DNA from: Basidiobolus meristosporus CBS 931.73
Lineage: Eukaryota; Basidiobolomycota; Basidiobolomycetes; Basidiobolales; Basidiobolaceae
DNA: 64,000 nucleotides
Assembly: GCA_002104905.1 (NCBI GenBank)
Contig: MCFE01000470.1
Coordinates: 1 to 64,000 of the forward strand
Direction of reading: 5' to 3'
Position 1 is the stretch's first letter. Every line of letters starts with the position of its first letter. Under the pieces are notes generated by a model. That model saw nothing but the letters and a program-made list of their open reading frames with translations. It was not told where the DNA came from and made no database searches. A program made the position numbers and the translations under genes. This document shows, piece after piece, positions 11,569 through 23,554 of this stretch.

Positions 11569-11968
11569 TCTAACTATATTTGGCTTTGAATTTAGCCAAA
11601 TGCTGTAGTAATTCCATCATAACATTGTGTAGAATGTCATTAATTCCATGCCCCTGATAATATTACAGTCTCCTAATGGGATCTTGGTGGCTTATTTGGA
11701 TTGGATCCACACTCAAGGTCAGATTATTATTCATAGGGCTTGACATTGTTGCTTTGTCTGTTGGAGGGATCTCCACTCTATTAACAATGGAGGACATGAA
11801 GGCTGTGGTAGACAAGTTGGCTCAGCTGACTGCACTTCCAACTCTTGTGAAAACAGCTGTTTTCTTGTTAGTAATTCCTCTTGGCTATGATGGGATTCAT
11901 ACTGGTGCAATCATGTCATTGTGTACTAGAAATAGCTCAAGTCCTTGGCAGATTGTTCCATGAGACAT
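11569..11968 (-). pseudogene. Relic of Tnp2-element partner ORF, C-terminal copy IV
   Basis: The block from about 11680 to 11950 aligns with 16160-16360 and 22330-22560, sharing GGGATCTCCACTCT, CAACTCTTGTGAAAACAGC and GGCTATGATGGGATTC. On the minus strand it encodes the degraded end of the partner protein. It continues on the far side of the LTR fragment that starts near 11969. Confidence 0.55.
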
Positions 11969-12328
11969 AGTAGCACCTAGCCAATCAGATAGTGGTAATA
12001 TGAAACCTCTGTGTCATGTAATTACCTCATATGGTAGTAGAATAGGTGGGTTATGAAGCCAGGATGGTCACATGACATAGGCACTGTTGGGGGTACTTGT
12101 GTTATATGGTAACTACCTTATCTTGGCATCTTGGCAAGGAATAGGAATAGCTTTTGCAATGGGTTAATAGTGACAAATAGTTTGCCAGGTTGCATAATAA
12201 TAATCACATACACCAATAGAAAATATTGCAATTTGGGATTATACTAATATAGGGGGGGTAATCCTTTGCAGGGAAGTGAACATATAGGAATGAGCACATC
12301 TGCCTGTGGGTGTCACTGTGACCCCACT
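11969..12328 (-). mobile_element. Partial LTR, family G2
   Basis: Aligns with the right-hand third of the 1071-bp LTR at 17659-18729, sharing CCAATCAG, TCTGAAACCT and the terminal TGTCACTGTGACCCCACTACA-type end. The left two thirds are missing. It lies within partner-ORF sequence. Confidence 0.7.
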
Positions 12329-12945
12329 ACAGCGGTAATTGGCAAGAACTGCAGCTTTTTACTCATGCTTCTCTGTCTCTGACTTGAACAGAGTTTTTGC
12401 CCTTTACCTTTTTCTTTATCACTGCCAGGTGTTTCACTACTATCTTGACTGAGTGCTTCTTGTGCTGAACTGTTTTCTCCTTGATAAATGCTGCTGTGAA
12501 GCACCTTTTTAGCCTGCTTGCCCTTGCTGGCACACTGTAGCCAACCTGATGCTTATTTCCTGCTTGTTTTGAGGTCTTGCCCATGCTGTGATGGACTACC
12601 AAGGTAGCTGCTGGTTTTTAACATTACTAGGTCCTTCACTGCTACCTTGACTGAGTACTTCTTAAGTGGAACTGCACTTTTTCCTTAATAAACATTGCGC
12701 TAGTGTATCTGTGTCAGCCTGCTTTTCCCTTGTTGTCACAGTTTCAGCTATCTAATGTCACTTTGACACTTGTTTGTAGCTTTTGGCCCTGCTTGTAACA
12801 GTCTCCAAAGCTCCTGCTTCTCTAGCTTCCTAGGTGCCCCAAGTGTCTCCAAAGGCCTCTGTGTGTCTTGTGCACTACCCTGAAAAGCTCCTTGATGGCA
12901 AGTCTGAGATGTACTGTTGAAGGCAGGTGCAGTGATCAACTGCTA
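12329..12945 (-). pseudogene. Relic of Tnp2-element partner ORF, repeat region copy IV
   Basis: Minus-strand frames include EALSQDSSETPGSDKEKGKG and SMSKKLQFLPI (12313-12504). These are clear relatives of EALRQSSSERPGSDKGKGK and KQQFLPI in the better copies. Frames shift repeatedly, so no intact protein is encoded. Confidence 0.6.
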
Positions 12946-13488
12946 ATCAATAAGGTAGAAGTGTTACTAATAGAAGGGATGATTTATCAATGAGGGATTG
13001 CTTTCCCTTAAATACCTTTCCTGATTGCCCAGTGATTACTAATGACAAGGTTCTAGAAGATTCTAGGTATCAGTGGAATTCTTGATGACATCACTATGAG
13101 CTAAAAATATGCCAAGAATGTCCTGGAAGGTTCCAAAAGGCACAGCACATCCAACCAATCAGATATCAGTAGTCTGAAACCTGCGCAACATAGAAATACC
13201 ATTTATGGTATTGAAATGGTAGGGATGGTAACACAGACCTAGGTTATGTGTCACGGATACTGATGCGGGTACTTGCCTTATGTAGATACATATACTGATC
13301 ACAAAGCTGAATAACAACTGGGATAACTAATGCAAATAACTAATCAGGGTAAACATCATATGGGGATAATACTGATAATATGGGCAAAAGAAGAATGGGA
13401 TAATACTGATAAGATAAAATATGGATTAGTATATCATAATGACTATATGAATAAACTTGTCTGTGGGAGGTATGTTTACCCTACCACA
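12946..13488 (-). mobile_element. Partial LTR, family G2 (diverged)
   Basis: Aligns with about 18176-18729 of the G2 LTR and ends ACCCTACCACA. It contains GTTCTAGAAGATTCTAG, a close match to a three-unit heat-shock element, at the position where the full-length copies also have one. Confidence 0.7.
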
Positions 13489-13885
13489 GCGCATTTCCAC
13501 TAATATCATTAATGGGGGCTTTGAGGACTTATTACTACTGATTGCCAAAATCATCCTGAATTCAACTTACCATGTACATGCTATAAATGGAAAACTGTCA
13601 TGTCACAGGCAACATATGACCTTGAGACTGTCCTGATACTAGCATGTGCTAACAGTTGCATGGCATTCATATCAGAAAATGCAACCATTACAGGGTGTTC
13701 AACTTGTCAGGAATCTACCACCATTGGGAGAAAACATTTCTCCTACCGCAGATATACACCAGTAAAACCCCATCTAAAGAAGCTTGTGCAGTCCAACAAA
13801 TGCCTGAGCCTGAATCACTGTCCAACTTGAATAACTAACTGTATCCATTGCTTGATGAATTTTATATGCTTTACAGCTGGATAAC
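13489..13885 (+). pseudogene. Tnp2-like transposase fragment
   Basis: Plus-strand frames read GGFEDLLLLIAKIIL, then ATYDLETVLILACANSCMAF and CSTCQESTT. They match 19650-19930 of the longer copy. About 280 bp are deleted near 13805, and the sequence then jumps to the inverted 3' region at 13886. Confidence 0.7.
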
Positions 13886-15445
13886 CCTATGAAAAATATC
13901 TGGTCCCACAGGTGGACTCAATCCAGATCAGACATCAGGATCCTACTTGTAGACCATCATAGTACTGACAGCTTGGAATAAGTGACCCTCTTGATAGTCT
14001 TCTGATGGGATGACAATGGTGTATTGCTGCTTTTACTGCTAAATAAAGTTATAAAACTTGATGGGGTTTGATTGGTGCTGTCACAATAAGTTGATGGCAT
14101 TGTTGTAGTCTTGTACTGCTATACAACAACTTCAAATGGATATAACTGGCCCAGACACCTAGTTGCCTTACATGGCAAAAACCTTAAAGGTCCATCAATG
14201 GCCTCACAGCAAGAATATGATGGCTTTGTTAAGGCAGTATGGCAGCCTACAGTTAGTTCTGTTTAATGTTACCTTACCAATATCCCAATTGATATTTCCT
14301 TTTTCTACCTCCCCCTGTAAAATTCACATATTCCACTGTAGAGTCACCCCTCTTTATGTGCTTACCCACAACTACCTGGGTATTCTACATATAGTGTGAA
14401 TTAAAAAAAACTACAGCCTCATGTTTACTAACCTCTAGAGACATGCACGCATGTTGCAATTGACATACTTCTATCATCACAACTTTATGGCTATTTGGTG
14501 TAATACTTGCAAAGTTGCCATATACCTTGTACTGCAGGTAACATATACATTTTGCAAACATATGCTTGGTTGCTGCCACTTCTGCCATAAATACCTCCTG
14601 AATATCTGCCAAGAGCTTCTTGGTATTTAGCCAATATATTACTTCTGCCTGCTGTATTCTAGTCCCCCTTATAGGTGTGCTCTGGCTTTTGTTTGTGTGA
14701 ATTCTGTATTGAATGGTGTGGAAGTTGGCTTGTGACCAAGAGACGTCCAACATACCCTGGTAGAGTTTTTGTAATAAGAATTAGTTGGTTGTTGCATCCA
14801 ACCCAACTTTGCATTACTCACCTGATTACCCATGCATTGGGGCTGCTTAGCTTCTTAATACCATAGACATAGATGTCTCCATGTGCACATCTGTCCTCAG
14901 TATTTTCCAACTCTTCATGGTTGGCCTGCATGTGTCAACTCATCACATCCATGACAGAATTGAAGGTAATATTTTTGATGAGATTGAGATATGGTAGTAC
15001 CTGCAACTTGAGTTGTCTTCCTATCTCCCCACATATTGGCTCCATAGGAAACTCCCAAAAGGTGAAGCAAGCCATAATATTCTTCTCACACCATGCAAGA
15101 TGGAGTAGATAATGGATAGAGTAGTAGCAGAGATCTATGCATTCAGCTTTATGCCTGTAGTATAGCCACTCAAATCCTGTTACAAACTCCTTACAATACA
15201 ACTCTGGATGCTTCAAGTTGGCTCTGGTGATCTGCTTCTTAATAAATATTCCTGCATTGTCCACATATGACTCCCAATGCTTCCAATGTACTCTTGGTAG
15301 GAATGGCTTTAAAATGCCTCTTGAACAAATACTTATCCAGTTCATCCAGTCTTTGCATTTGTATTGTTGCAAATGCATATGAATATGGATTAGAGCCCAT
15401 GAGAATTACTTATGGTAGTAGATACTCCTATGAAAGATTATTAAG
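13886..15445 (-). pseudogene. Tnp2-like transposase, C-terminal half and 3' tail, inverted
   Basis: Minus-strand frame 14935-15378 contains WISICSRGILKPFLPRVHWK, FEWLYYRHKAECIDLCYYSI and FTFWEFPMEPICGEIGRQLK. The WEFPMExxCGxxGRxxK block is typical of the Tnp2/Transposase_21 C-terminal region. A further frame at 14385-14753 matches 21400-21760. It lies head to head with the plus-strand fragment, indicating an inversion. Confidence 0.75.
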
Positions 15446-16075
15446 ATGACTCATTGAAAGGCCTTCACAAAGTTAAAGTACTGTGACTAAGAGGTACTGA
15501 TCTTTTTGGGACACCATCTAGAGATTGTTGAAAAATAATTACACCGCAGATTTTACTAAAAACTTAGTCAAAATTTTTCATCACAGTAGTTTGAAAGTGG
15601 CTTTTGATTGGTTCCCTACCGGTTTTCCCACTTTCTGATCCTGGACACTCTATCACCTTCTACATTTGTATGAATTGATTGGCTATTGCCTCTTTTTCAC
15701 ACCCCTTACTTTTTGACTCAACCATTTCTCTTACTTTTCATGCATACAAATTGACTTATTTCCATCAAAATTTCAGTTGAACCTCAATTGCCAATTGTAT
15801 TGTCCTATGCAAGTCTCTATACCCTACACTAACATTAAGCCTAACCCCACACTTAACCAGTAACTGCATTAAAATCCATCACTCAATAAGTATTTCTGCT
15901 GTAATGCTTTGGTACCGCAACTTTGGCAGGAACCCAATGGCTTTATGCCACTGTTCATTCACTGTTTCCCACATATCCTAGTCTATAGCTGGCACTTCAA
16001 GGTCTAGCTCCTCATCTGCCAGTCTTTGCAAAAATCCTTACAATATTACAGTGCATTCTCTTAAGCACTGCTCTT
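15446..16075. other. Unassigned, possible coding relic on the minus strand
   Basis: A minus-strand stretch at about 15900-16060 reads ADEELDLEVPAID, a stop, then DMWETVNEQWHKAIGFLPKL. It looks like decayed coding sequence but was not recognised. The rest (15446-15890) shows nothing identifiable. Confidence 0.35.
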
Positions 16076-16129
16076 GAAGAAGTGCTGCAACCTCTTAGTG
16101 TGCCTATTAATGTTCCAAAACTCCACTGA

Positions 16130-17658
16130 AGGCATTGTGATAGTCTGTCAAGCTCTTGACATTGTAGCCTTTTCTGTCAGTGGGATCTCTACTCTGTCAA
16201 CAATGGAGACTGTGGAGGCTGTGGAAGACAAGCTGCCTTTTTCAGCAAACCCATCTATCTTACTGGAGTGTAGCTCAACTGGCTGTGCTTCCAACTCTTG
16301 TGAAAACAGCTGTTTTCTTGTTGGTAATATTCTTGGCTATGATGGGATTTGGTCTGTTCCTGGCTTGCAGTGTTAATTGGCAAGAACTGCTGTTTCCTTT
16401 GCATGCCTCCCTGTCTCAGGCTTGGGTAGACATTTTTCTCTTTACCTTTTCCTTTATCACTGCCAGGTCTTTCACTGCTACTTTGTCTGAGTGCTTCTTG
16501 TAAAGAACTACATTTTTTCCTGGATAAATTCTGCTGTGACACATCTGGTTCAGCCTGCTTACCCCTTGCTGGCACTCTTCTGGCAACCTGATGTTTCTTT
16601 TCCACTTGTTTTGAGCTCTGAGCTGTAGTTGCTATGTGTTTCTGTAAAAGTGGCTTGTTTTTATCACTGCTGGGTCCTTGACTACTACTTTGAACAGGTG
16701 CTTCTGGAGTGGTAGTACACTTTTTCCTTGATAAATGTTGTGCTGGTGCATCTGTGTCTGCCTGCTTGTCCCTAATTGGCACTCTTCTATCTACCTGGTG
16801 TCTCTTTGACGCTTCACTGGAGCTTTTTTCCCTGCTTGTAGCAGGCTCTTGAGGAAGCGGCTAGTTTTTAGCCATGGAACCCTTGTTCTTCTGCCTTTGA
16901 TAGTTTCTGCTATTCTTAAGGTACTTTCTTAGCATACCAATGCTGGCTCAAAGTCAGTTCGCCCATTTGAATCCAGGATAAAGCTCATGGAACACGTCAA
17001 GGGCATTCTGCTTAGCCTTGAGTTCCTGATGGTCCCATGGTATGCCGGCCTTGAGGTGACAGCATGCTAGACTTCTGACAGCCTCTTGTATATTAGCCCA
17101 CTCTTCATTAGTGCACTCAAAGGCTTCACAGATCTTCAATGTCTTTTGATTTTCAGGCTCTGGCATAAACACCACAAAGTCCCCCTCCCGTACTGAAATA
17201 GGTTTTTTGGTCGGATTTATCTTTGGGCACTGTTGTTGTGCTTCAAAGACTGTATGGTGTTCCTCTGCTGTTACATTGGGAAATGGCTTAATTTTTGGCT
17301 ATGACATTGAGCTACTAGAGTTCCTTCTTTGTAGCAAAGATACTACTTTCTCTACCTGGAATATTGATTGCTCTACATGTATTATCTGCCCATCCTGTTT
17401 GTGGACTATTTTCTGATTTTCCAGGGCCATTGCATCTATCCTATCAGCCACTGCACCTAATTGCTTCATTGATGCTTTGGTATGAGCTGACTACATACTG
17501 GCTAATATGAGTGGTGGTAATGTTATCATGGCCACTTGCTGATCTTCAACTGAGGGAACTGCATTTGCTACATTCTCATCTGCCTAAGCATAACAGTCAG
17601 CTTGTGGCTCCATAGAGATTCTCAACTGCCTACTTGACTGAGAGCCTGAGGGGTCCGC
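16130..17658 (-). pseudogene. Partner ORF of Tnp2-like transposon, copy II main part
   Basis: The best-preserved partner ORF relic on the minus strand. In order: SLSSRQLRIS; a helical stretch IDAMALENQKIVHKQ; FPNVTAEEHHTVFEAQQQCP; a segment with PENQKTLKICEAFECTNEEW (16954-17175); then a Lys/Ser-rich region at 16255-16782. That region holds two tandem units of about 65 residues, each with NLSRKKC or HLSRKKC, a QSSS run and an SDK motif. A few stops and one frame change near 16255 separate the terminal SSKIDGFAEKG block. No enzyme motif was seen. Its 5' end continues at 18730-18898 beyond the inserted LTR. The low-complexity, basic repeats would suit a DNA- or protein-binding accessory factor, but that is inference. 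Confidence 0.65.
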
Positions 17659-18729
17659 TGTGGTGGTGTATAAGTCCAAGGGAGAGATACTTCCAACACT
17701 TCTCAAGTGTTTTGTGTGTGGGGTGTTCACTGGGTGCAATAACCTCTGGCAAAAGCTTGCTAGGAATACTTGGGTTCTGTCTCTAATCTAATGTGAAGGG
17801 GAATAAAGCCACAAGCTTGTCAAGGGAAAACTATTGAGCTACAGTCCCCAACTTAGTTGGCATCTTAACAAAAGTATGTGCTGGGTGCAGCATCCTTTGA
17901 GATGACAATGTACTAAAGCTTCCAAAGTCAAAACAACTGTAAACTCCACCTGCAGGGACTTGATAAGAATGCAGCTGTGGTCAATAGTTACAAAGACAGA
18001 AAAGTATCTTTGCCTGTACAAGAACAAACTTGGGAAAGAATCAAATATAATAAAAGATACCTACTCTGAGTATTCCTCACAAGTAGTGCCTCCAAGGTCA
18101 GTTGGCTGTCAGCGCGGTTTCCTGGGAGTGTCCTGTGGTCTGGGGTTGGAAGTTCAGGTAGCAGCAGGTAGCAGTGATCACACTAATCAACAAGTTGGTA
18201 TATTGATAAAAGGGATGATGATTTATTGTAGAGGCATAGTCTCCCTTATATACTTTTCTCACTGGCTAAGTGATTACTAATTATGGTGTTCCAGAAGGTT
18301 CCGGATATCAATAGAAATCTTAATGACATCACAATGACCTAAGAATGTTCTAAGTAGGTGCCGGAAGGTTCTAAGAGGCACAGCACATCCAACCAATCAG
18401 GAATCAGTATTCTGAAACCTGTGTAACATGGGGATACCATATATGGTATGTAAATGGTAGGGATGGTGACACGGGTTGATCATGTGTCACAGGTACTGGC
18501 ACAGGTACTTGCCTAATATAGAAGTACTTGTAGCTAGTAATCTTACATAAAGTGAGGGGTAGCTTATGCAATAAGGTAAGCAGGTGCGATAGTCAACCGG
18601 CTTATGGGATAGTACTGATTGGGTAAGACAAATGGGATAAAACTAAAATAAGTGTAGTTGAGGTATAGGGAAGTAGAAAATAAGGAAATGAGCACATCTG
18701 TCAGTGGGTGTCACTGTTGCCCCACTACA
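17659..18729 (-). mobile_element. Solo LTR, family G2, full length
   Basis: A 1071-bp unit starting TGTGGTGGTG and ending CCCCACTACA, flanked by CCGC at 17655-17658 and 18730-18733. The minus-strand promoter order is a trimeric heat-shock-like element (GTTCCAGAAGGTTCC at about 18290), then TATATAAGGGA near 18230, then AATAAATC. It interrupts the partner ORF between GNNA and the SGSQSSRQL segment. A copy of equal length lies at 41840-42910 in the opposite orientation. Confidence 0.9.
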
Positions 18730-18898
18730 CCGCATTATTACCTTCAATGGGTACACTATCCACAGGGTCTTTTTTGGAAGTAGCCCTGCCTGTTGTACTC
18801 AATCTCAACGCAAGCTGTTGTTCAACTATTCCTCTGTTGCCGTCAGTGGTGGGGTTTGGTTGAGAATCAGACAACTTTGCTTTATTTTTTGGTGGCAT
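18730..18898 (-). pseudogene. Partner ORF of Tnp2-like transposon, copy II 5' end
   Basis: Begins at an ATG at 18898 with MPPKNKAKLSDSQPNPTTD. It continues in frame through VEQQLALRLSTTGRATSKK to VDSVPIEGNNA, where the G2 LTR breaks it. The start is supported by the parallel copy at 8896 and by the loss of similarity upstream. Confidence 0.65.
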
Positions 18899-19117
18899 AT
18901 ATATGGAAATGAGTTAAACCAAAGGGGAAATAGTGCTACATATACAGGTGTATATGGTGCCACAACTTTATTTAAAATGCTTACTATGGCCGGTCATCAT
19001 TGAATCCTACATTCATGCAGGTTCAATGTCTCAAATACAAGACTGTTTTAAGTTCACATAAGTATTGACCAAAAAGTGATATAATAGCGCTACATTGTTG
19101 AAGGTCAAACTGTTTGC
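18899..19117. promoter_or_regulatory. Divergent promoter region of Tnp2-like element, copy II
   Basis: Separates the minus-strand partner ORF from the plus-strand transposase by about 220 bp. It is conserved with 8897-9110, sharing CTACATTCATGCAGGT-like and AAAAAGTGATAT blocks. It probably serves both ORFs. Confidence 0.5.
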
Positions 19118-21343
19118 CCTATGGACAAGACAACTTTGACACAATGCCATAAGAGAAGAGAAAAAAGACCATGTGGCTATTATGGCAAGCCTCTCAGCCA
19201 TGAAGCACACAGACAGCATAGGAAGTATTACAAGGATCATGGCCAGTGTTTTGACACCCATGTCATATTTGACCATTCATTTGTGACTGATGTACCAACA
19301 TCATCTTGCCAGCCAGTTGATACTTCTATATTGGCACCTGGCTGTCTTTGTCACCTTGCACAAACTGAGTTGGGTGAGTTTGTGATGCCCTTAGGCTCAC
19401 CTCAGCCTTGTGAATATGGCATGCAGAGTGACAGCTCTGACAAAGAAGGTTGACTGATGGATTTTGAGCCTATCTCCCCTAACAACTGTATCACATATGA
19501 GCTTGGTCAAATCCCTATAAGCAATGAGACAGCACCTGTTGAAAGATATGCCAAGGATACTTTGTGGAGCCAAGTCAGCCCAGTAATCCATCTGCTGGTG
19601 AATGATGTAGTGCTATGGCTAGAGAAGTGGTGTGTTTCCACTAATATCAGTAATGAGGGCTTTGAGGATTTATTACTACTTGTTGCCAAAATCATACTGT
19701 GATGCAACTTACTATGTACATGGTACAAGTAGACAACCGTCATGCAGCTGGCAACATATGATCCAGAGACTGTCCTGATTCCGGCATGTGTTAACTGTTG
19801 CATGGCATTCACATCTGAAAATGATTCCATTACAATGTGTCCAAATTGTCAGGAATCTACTACCAAGGGAAAACATTGTTCACACTCTGGATGTATTCTG
19901 GTCATACCCCATCCAAGGAAGCTGATGCAGTCCAACAAATATTGCAAAGCTATATAGTACTTCACTCAGTATCAATGAAGCGCAAACATATCCAATATAT
20001 TCAATGGCAAACATTACAAACAGCTAAGAAGCAATGGATACTTTGAAGGTATGAATGACCATGGCTTTGCTTTAGCACTTGAAGGATTCTCATTCAACAA
20101 ATACTCTACCTGCAAATTCTACTGGCTACTGATTCTAATCAGTTTGAATCTGCCACCCATCTTATGGTATCAGAGCAATAATCCAATGGTAGTCTCACTG
20201 GTATCTGGGTCTAAATCATTGTCCAACCTGGATAGCTACCTGATTCCAGAGCTGGATGAATTTTGAATGCTTTCCAGCAAGATAACTGTAAATGGCCGTC
20301 ATGTAAAAGTGCATATTGTTATCTACACTGGAGATACCCCAGCCATCAGCATGATAGCAGGTTTTTCTGGATATAATGGATGGTATTACTGTGAAATGTG
20401 TGAGGTCCAGGGGATTTACTTTTTAACTCACACACATTATTATTACCCAAAAACCAGCACTAAGAACATCATCTTTCCATAGAGAGAACATGCAGAAGTA
20501 AGCATGCTATTGCAGCAAAGTTGGCAAGCTATAAGCCATTGGCTGCTATATGGAATTAATTGAAAACCAGAGATACTTAAGATAGAGGGTATCTGTTGGA
20601 GCAAAAGCTTTCTACTGGGAGTAATGCATTTGCTTTGCAACAATATCCCTATACTGATAACCAAGTTGTACATGGTGCATTTCAAGCTAAATGAGCCCTT
20701 TGAGATACTAGGGAAATTTGAAAGAATTAGCAAGATATTACAGAGTATCTGCTACCGTAAGTATCTCTCACTGGCTCTGATTAATATTCATATGCATATG
20801 TGACAATACAAATGCAAAGACTAGATGAACTGGATAAGTGTTTATTCAAGTGGTGTTCTGAAGCCATTCCTACCAAGTATACATTGGAAGCATTGGGAGT
20901 TATATGTGGACATTGTAGGAATATTTATCCAGAAGTGGATCACCAATGCCAACTGGACACATCTACAGCTGATGTGTGAGTAGTTTGTGACAGGATTTTA
21001 GTTGCTATACTGCAAACATAAAGCTGAACACCTAGATCTCTGCCACTACTGTATCCATTCTCTACTCCATCTTGCATGGTGTGTGGAGAATATTGGGCCC
21101 TGCTTCACCTTTTGGGAGTTTCCTATGGAGTGGATGTGTGGGGAGATAGGAAGACAAGTCAAGTTGCAGGTACTACCATATTTCAATCTCATCAAGAATA
21201 TTACCTTCAAGCCCATGTTGGATGTGATGAGTTGGCACATGGAGGACAGCCAGAAAGAGTTGGAAAATACTGAGGACAAATGTGCACATGGAGACACCTA
21301 TGCCTATGGCATTAAGAGGCTAAGCATCCCACTGAGTTGGTAA
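19118..21343 (+). pseudogene. Tnp2-like (CACTA-type) transposase, most complete relic
   Basis: Plus-strand fragments in several frames follow the usual order of a fungal Transposase_21/Tnp2 protein. First an N-terminal Cys/His stretch (CGYYGKPLSHEAHRQHRKYY). Then CVNCCMAFTSENDSITMCPNC. Then the core at 20051-20430: HGFALALEGFSFNKYST, LILISLNLPPILWY, LSNLDSYLIPELDEF and GDTPAISMIAGFSGYNGWYYCEMC. Last the C-terminal LDLCHYCIHSLLHLAWC and WEFPMEWMCGEIGRQ at 21002-21343. The LPP, DLDSFL, GDxPAI and FPME landmarks are characteristic of the family. Many stops and frameshifts show it is inactive. The transposase would cut and reinsert the element as DNA. Confidence 0.85.
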
Positions 21344-22309
21344 TCAGCTAAATAATGCAAACTTGGGCTGGGTGCAACAACCAACTGATTCTTATTGGGA
21401 AGACTCTACCAGGATATGCCAGATTTCTTATAGTCACAAGCCAACTTCTACGCCATTCAATACAGAATTCACACAAACAAAAGCCAGAGCACACCTATAA
21501 GGGGGACTAGAATCCAGCAGGGAGAAGTGACATATTGCCTAAATACCAAGAAGTTCTTTCAGATATTCAAGAGGTATTTATGGCAGAAGTGGCAACAACC
21601 AAGCATATGTTTGTAAGATATATATGTTTCCAGTGTACAAGGTATATGGCAACTTTACAAGTATCATACTGAAAAGTCATATAGTTGAGGTGACAGAAGT
21701 ATGTCAATTGTGGCAGGTGTGCATGTTTGTTGAGGTTAGTAAGCAGGAGGCCAGAGTTTTTTTTGATTCAAACTAAATGTGGAATACCCAAGGCAGTACT
21801 GGGTAAGCAAATAAAGAGGGGTGATTCTACAATGGAATATATGAATTGCAAATGGGGAGGTAGAAAAAGGTAATACCAATTGGTAAATTGGTACTTTAAC
21901 ATTATAAAGAACCAGCAGTAGGCCATCATACTGCGGATATAATGTCATCAGAGTCTTGCTGTGTGGCCGTCAAAATACCATCAGTTTTGTTGCCATATAA
22001 GGCAACTAGATGTCCTGGCCAACTGAATCCACTTAAAATAGTTTCAGTGCGCTAAAAGACTGTAACAATACCATGCAAATATTGTCACAGCGCCAATTAA
22101 ATATTGTCAAGTTATATCCCTTTATTTGGTTGTAAAATTAGCAAAACACCATCATGATCCTGTCAGAAGATTGTTCAGAGGGTCACTAATTTCAAGTTGT
22201 TGTTATTATGATGGTCTCTAAGCAGGATCTTGATGATTGATCCAGACTGGATCCACCTGTGGGACCAAATTAGTTTTCATAGGGGATCTTGGTGTGCCTT
22301 TTAATATTC
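21344..22309 (+). pseudogene. Tnp2-like element, 3' coding end and tail
   Basis: The first part (to about 21760) matches the inverted frame at 14385-14753, with QANFHTIQYRIHTNKSQSTP-like blocks. It then runs into a non-coding tail that recurs at 13886-14400, 31230-32550, 33282-33410 and 43368-43840. No terminal inverted repeat of CACTA type was found. Confidence 0.6.
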
Positions 22310-23009
22310 CAAATTCCACTGAGGGCATTGTGATAGCCCTTCAAGCTCTTGGTGTTGTAGCTTGGTCTGTCAGTGGGATCTCTACTCTGTCAACAATGGA
22401 GACTGTGGAGGCTGTGGAAGACAAGCTGCCTTTTTCAGCAAACCCATCTATCTTACTGGAGTGTAGCTCAACTGGCTGTGCTTCCAACTCTTGTGAAAAC
22501 AGCTGTTTTCTTGTTGGTAATATTCTTGGCTATGATGGGATTCAGTCTGTTCCTGGCTTGCAGTGTTAATTGGCAAGAACTGCTGTTTCCTTTGCATGCC
22601 TCCCTGTCTCAGGCTTGGGTAGACATTTTTCTCTTTACCTTTTCCTTTATCACTGCCAGGTCTTTCACTGCTACTTTGTCTGAGTGCTTCTTGTAAAGAA
22701 CTACATTTTTTCCTGGATAAATTCTGCTGTGACACATCTGGTTCAGCATGCTTACCCCTTGCTGGCACTCTTCTGGCAACCTGATGTTTCTTTTCCACTT
22801 GTTTTGAGCTCTGAACTGTAGTTGCTATGTGTTTCTGTAAAAGTGGCTTGTTTTTATCACTGCTGGGTCCTTGACTACTACTTTGTGTGGTAGACAAATT
22901 GCCTTTTTCTGCACACTCATCTACTTTGCTGGAGTGAAGCTCAACTGGATGTGCTTCCAAATCTTGTGAAAGTAGCTATTTTCTTGTTTGTAATTCTTCT
23001 GGCATATGA
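22310..23009 (-). pseudogene. Partner ORF relic, copy III, C-terminal part
   Basis: Frame 22448-22960 repeats the Lys/Ser-rich units of copy II almost word for word (KHQVARRVPARGK, NLSRKKCSSLQEALRQSSS, SDKGKGKEKN). Upstream of them is a duplicated SSKVDECAEKGNLSTT block. The near identity to 16255-16782 points to a recent segmental or element duplication. It is cut at 23009 by a solo LTR. Confidence 0.65.
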
Positions 23010-23554
23010 TGTTATGAATAGACACAAGGCAGGAGAGTAGAGCTACGCAAGACAGGACCAGCAAAGGACCTTGGTGTAGATCAACAAGGCAAGGCATGTT
23101 TCCAAGGCAAAGTGGATTTCCAAGGCATGGCTGTATATTCAAGACCTGTGTTTATCAGACTGAGGAATACATCAGGGGGGATAGGACTTTATATATTTTT
23201 TGGTGATATGGATGCCAAGAGATACTGGCTTATACTGATGGGGTTCTGGTGTAGGCACAGTAAGTGTGCCAAGATAGAATATACTAAAGAACAAACTAGA
23301 ATATCACATGGGAATATGTCAGGGTTTGGCTGATCATGTGACCAGGCCATATAACATATAGTCACTATATAGGGTATGGGTCTACATAAATCTTAATGGG
23401 AAGCTTCCATAGAATGTTTCATTGTCTAATGTTGACATGGAGCTTTCAAGAAGTTGCCATAATGTAGTAAGACTTTCTAGAAGCAAATTGGATTTCTTCA
23501 CTGACTTGATTTGGCATGATAATTGGAGACCAGAGATGACATGTGATCATGGTA
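23010..23554 (-). mobile_element. Solo LTR, family G3
   Basis: A 545-bp unit beginning TGTTATGAATAG on the plus strand, with a perfect 5-bp duplication TATGA at 23005-23009 and 23555-23559. The reverse-complement copies at 31380 and 33411 share CTTGAATAAACAGCCTTGCC-type and CCATATATGATC-type blocks. The TG..CA end at 23554 has decayed to TA. Confidence 0.85.

Noticed and set aside
19118-22309. CACTA terminal inverted repeats for the Tnp2-like element
   Set aside because: I searched both ends of the better copies by eye and found no convincing CACTA-type inverted termini. The copies are too rearranged to fix the ends.
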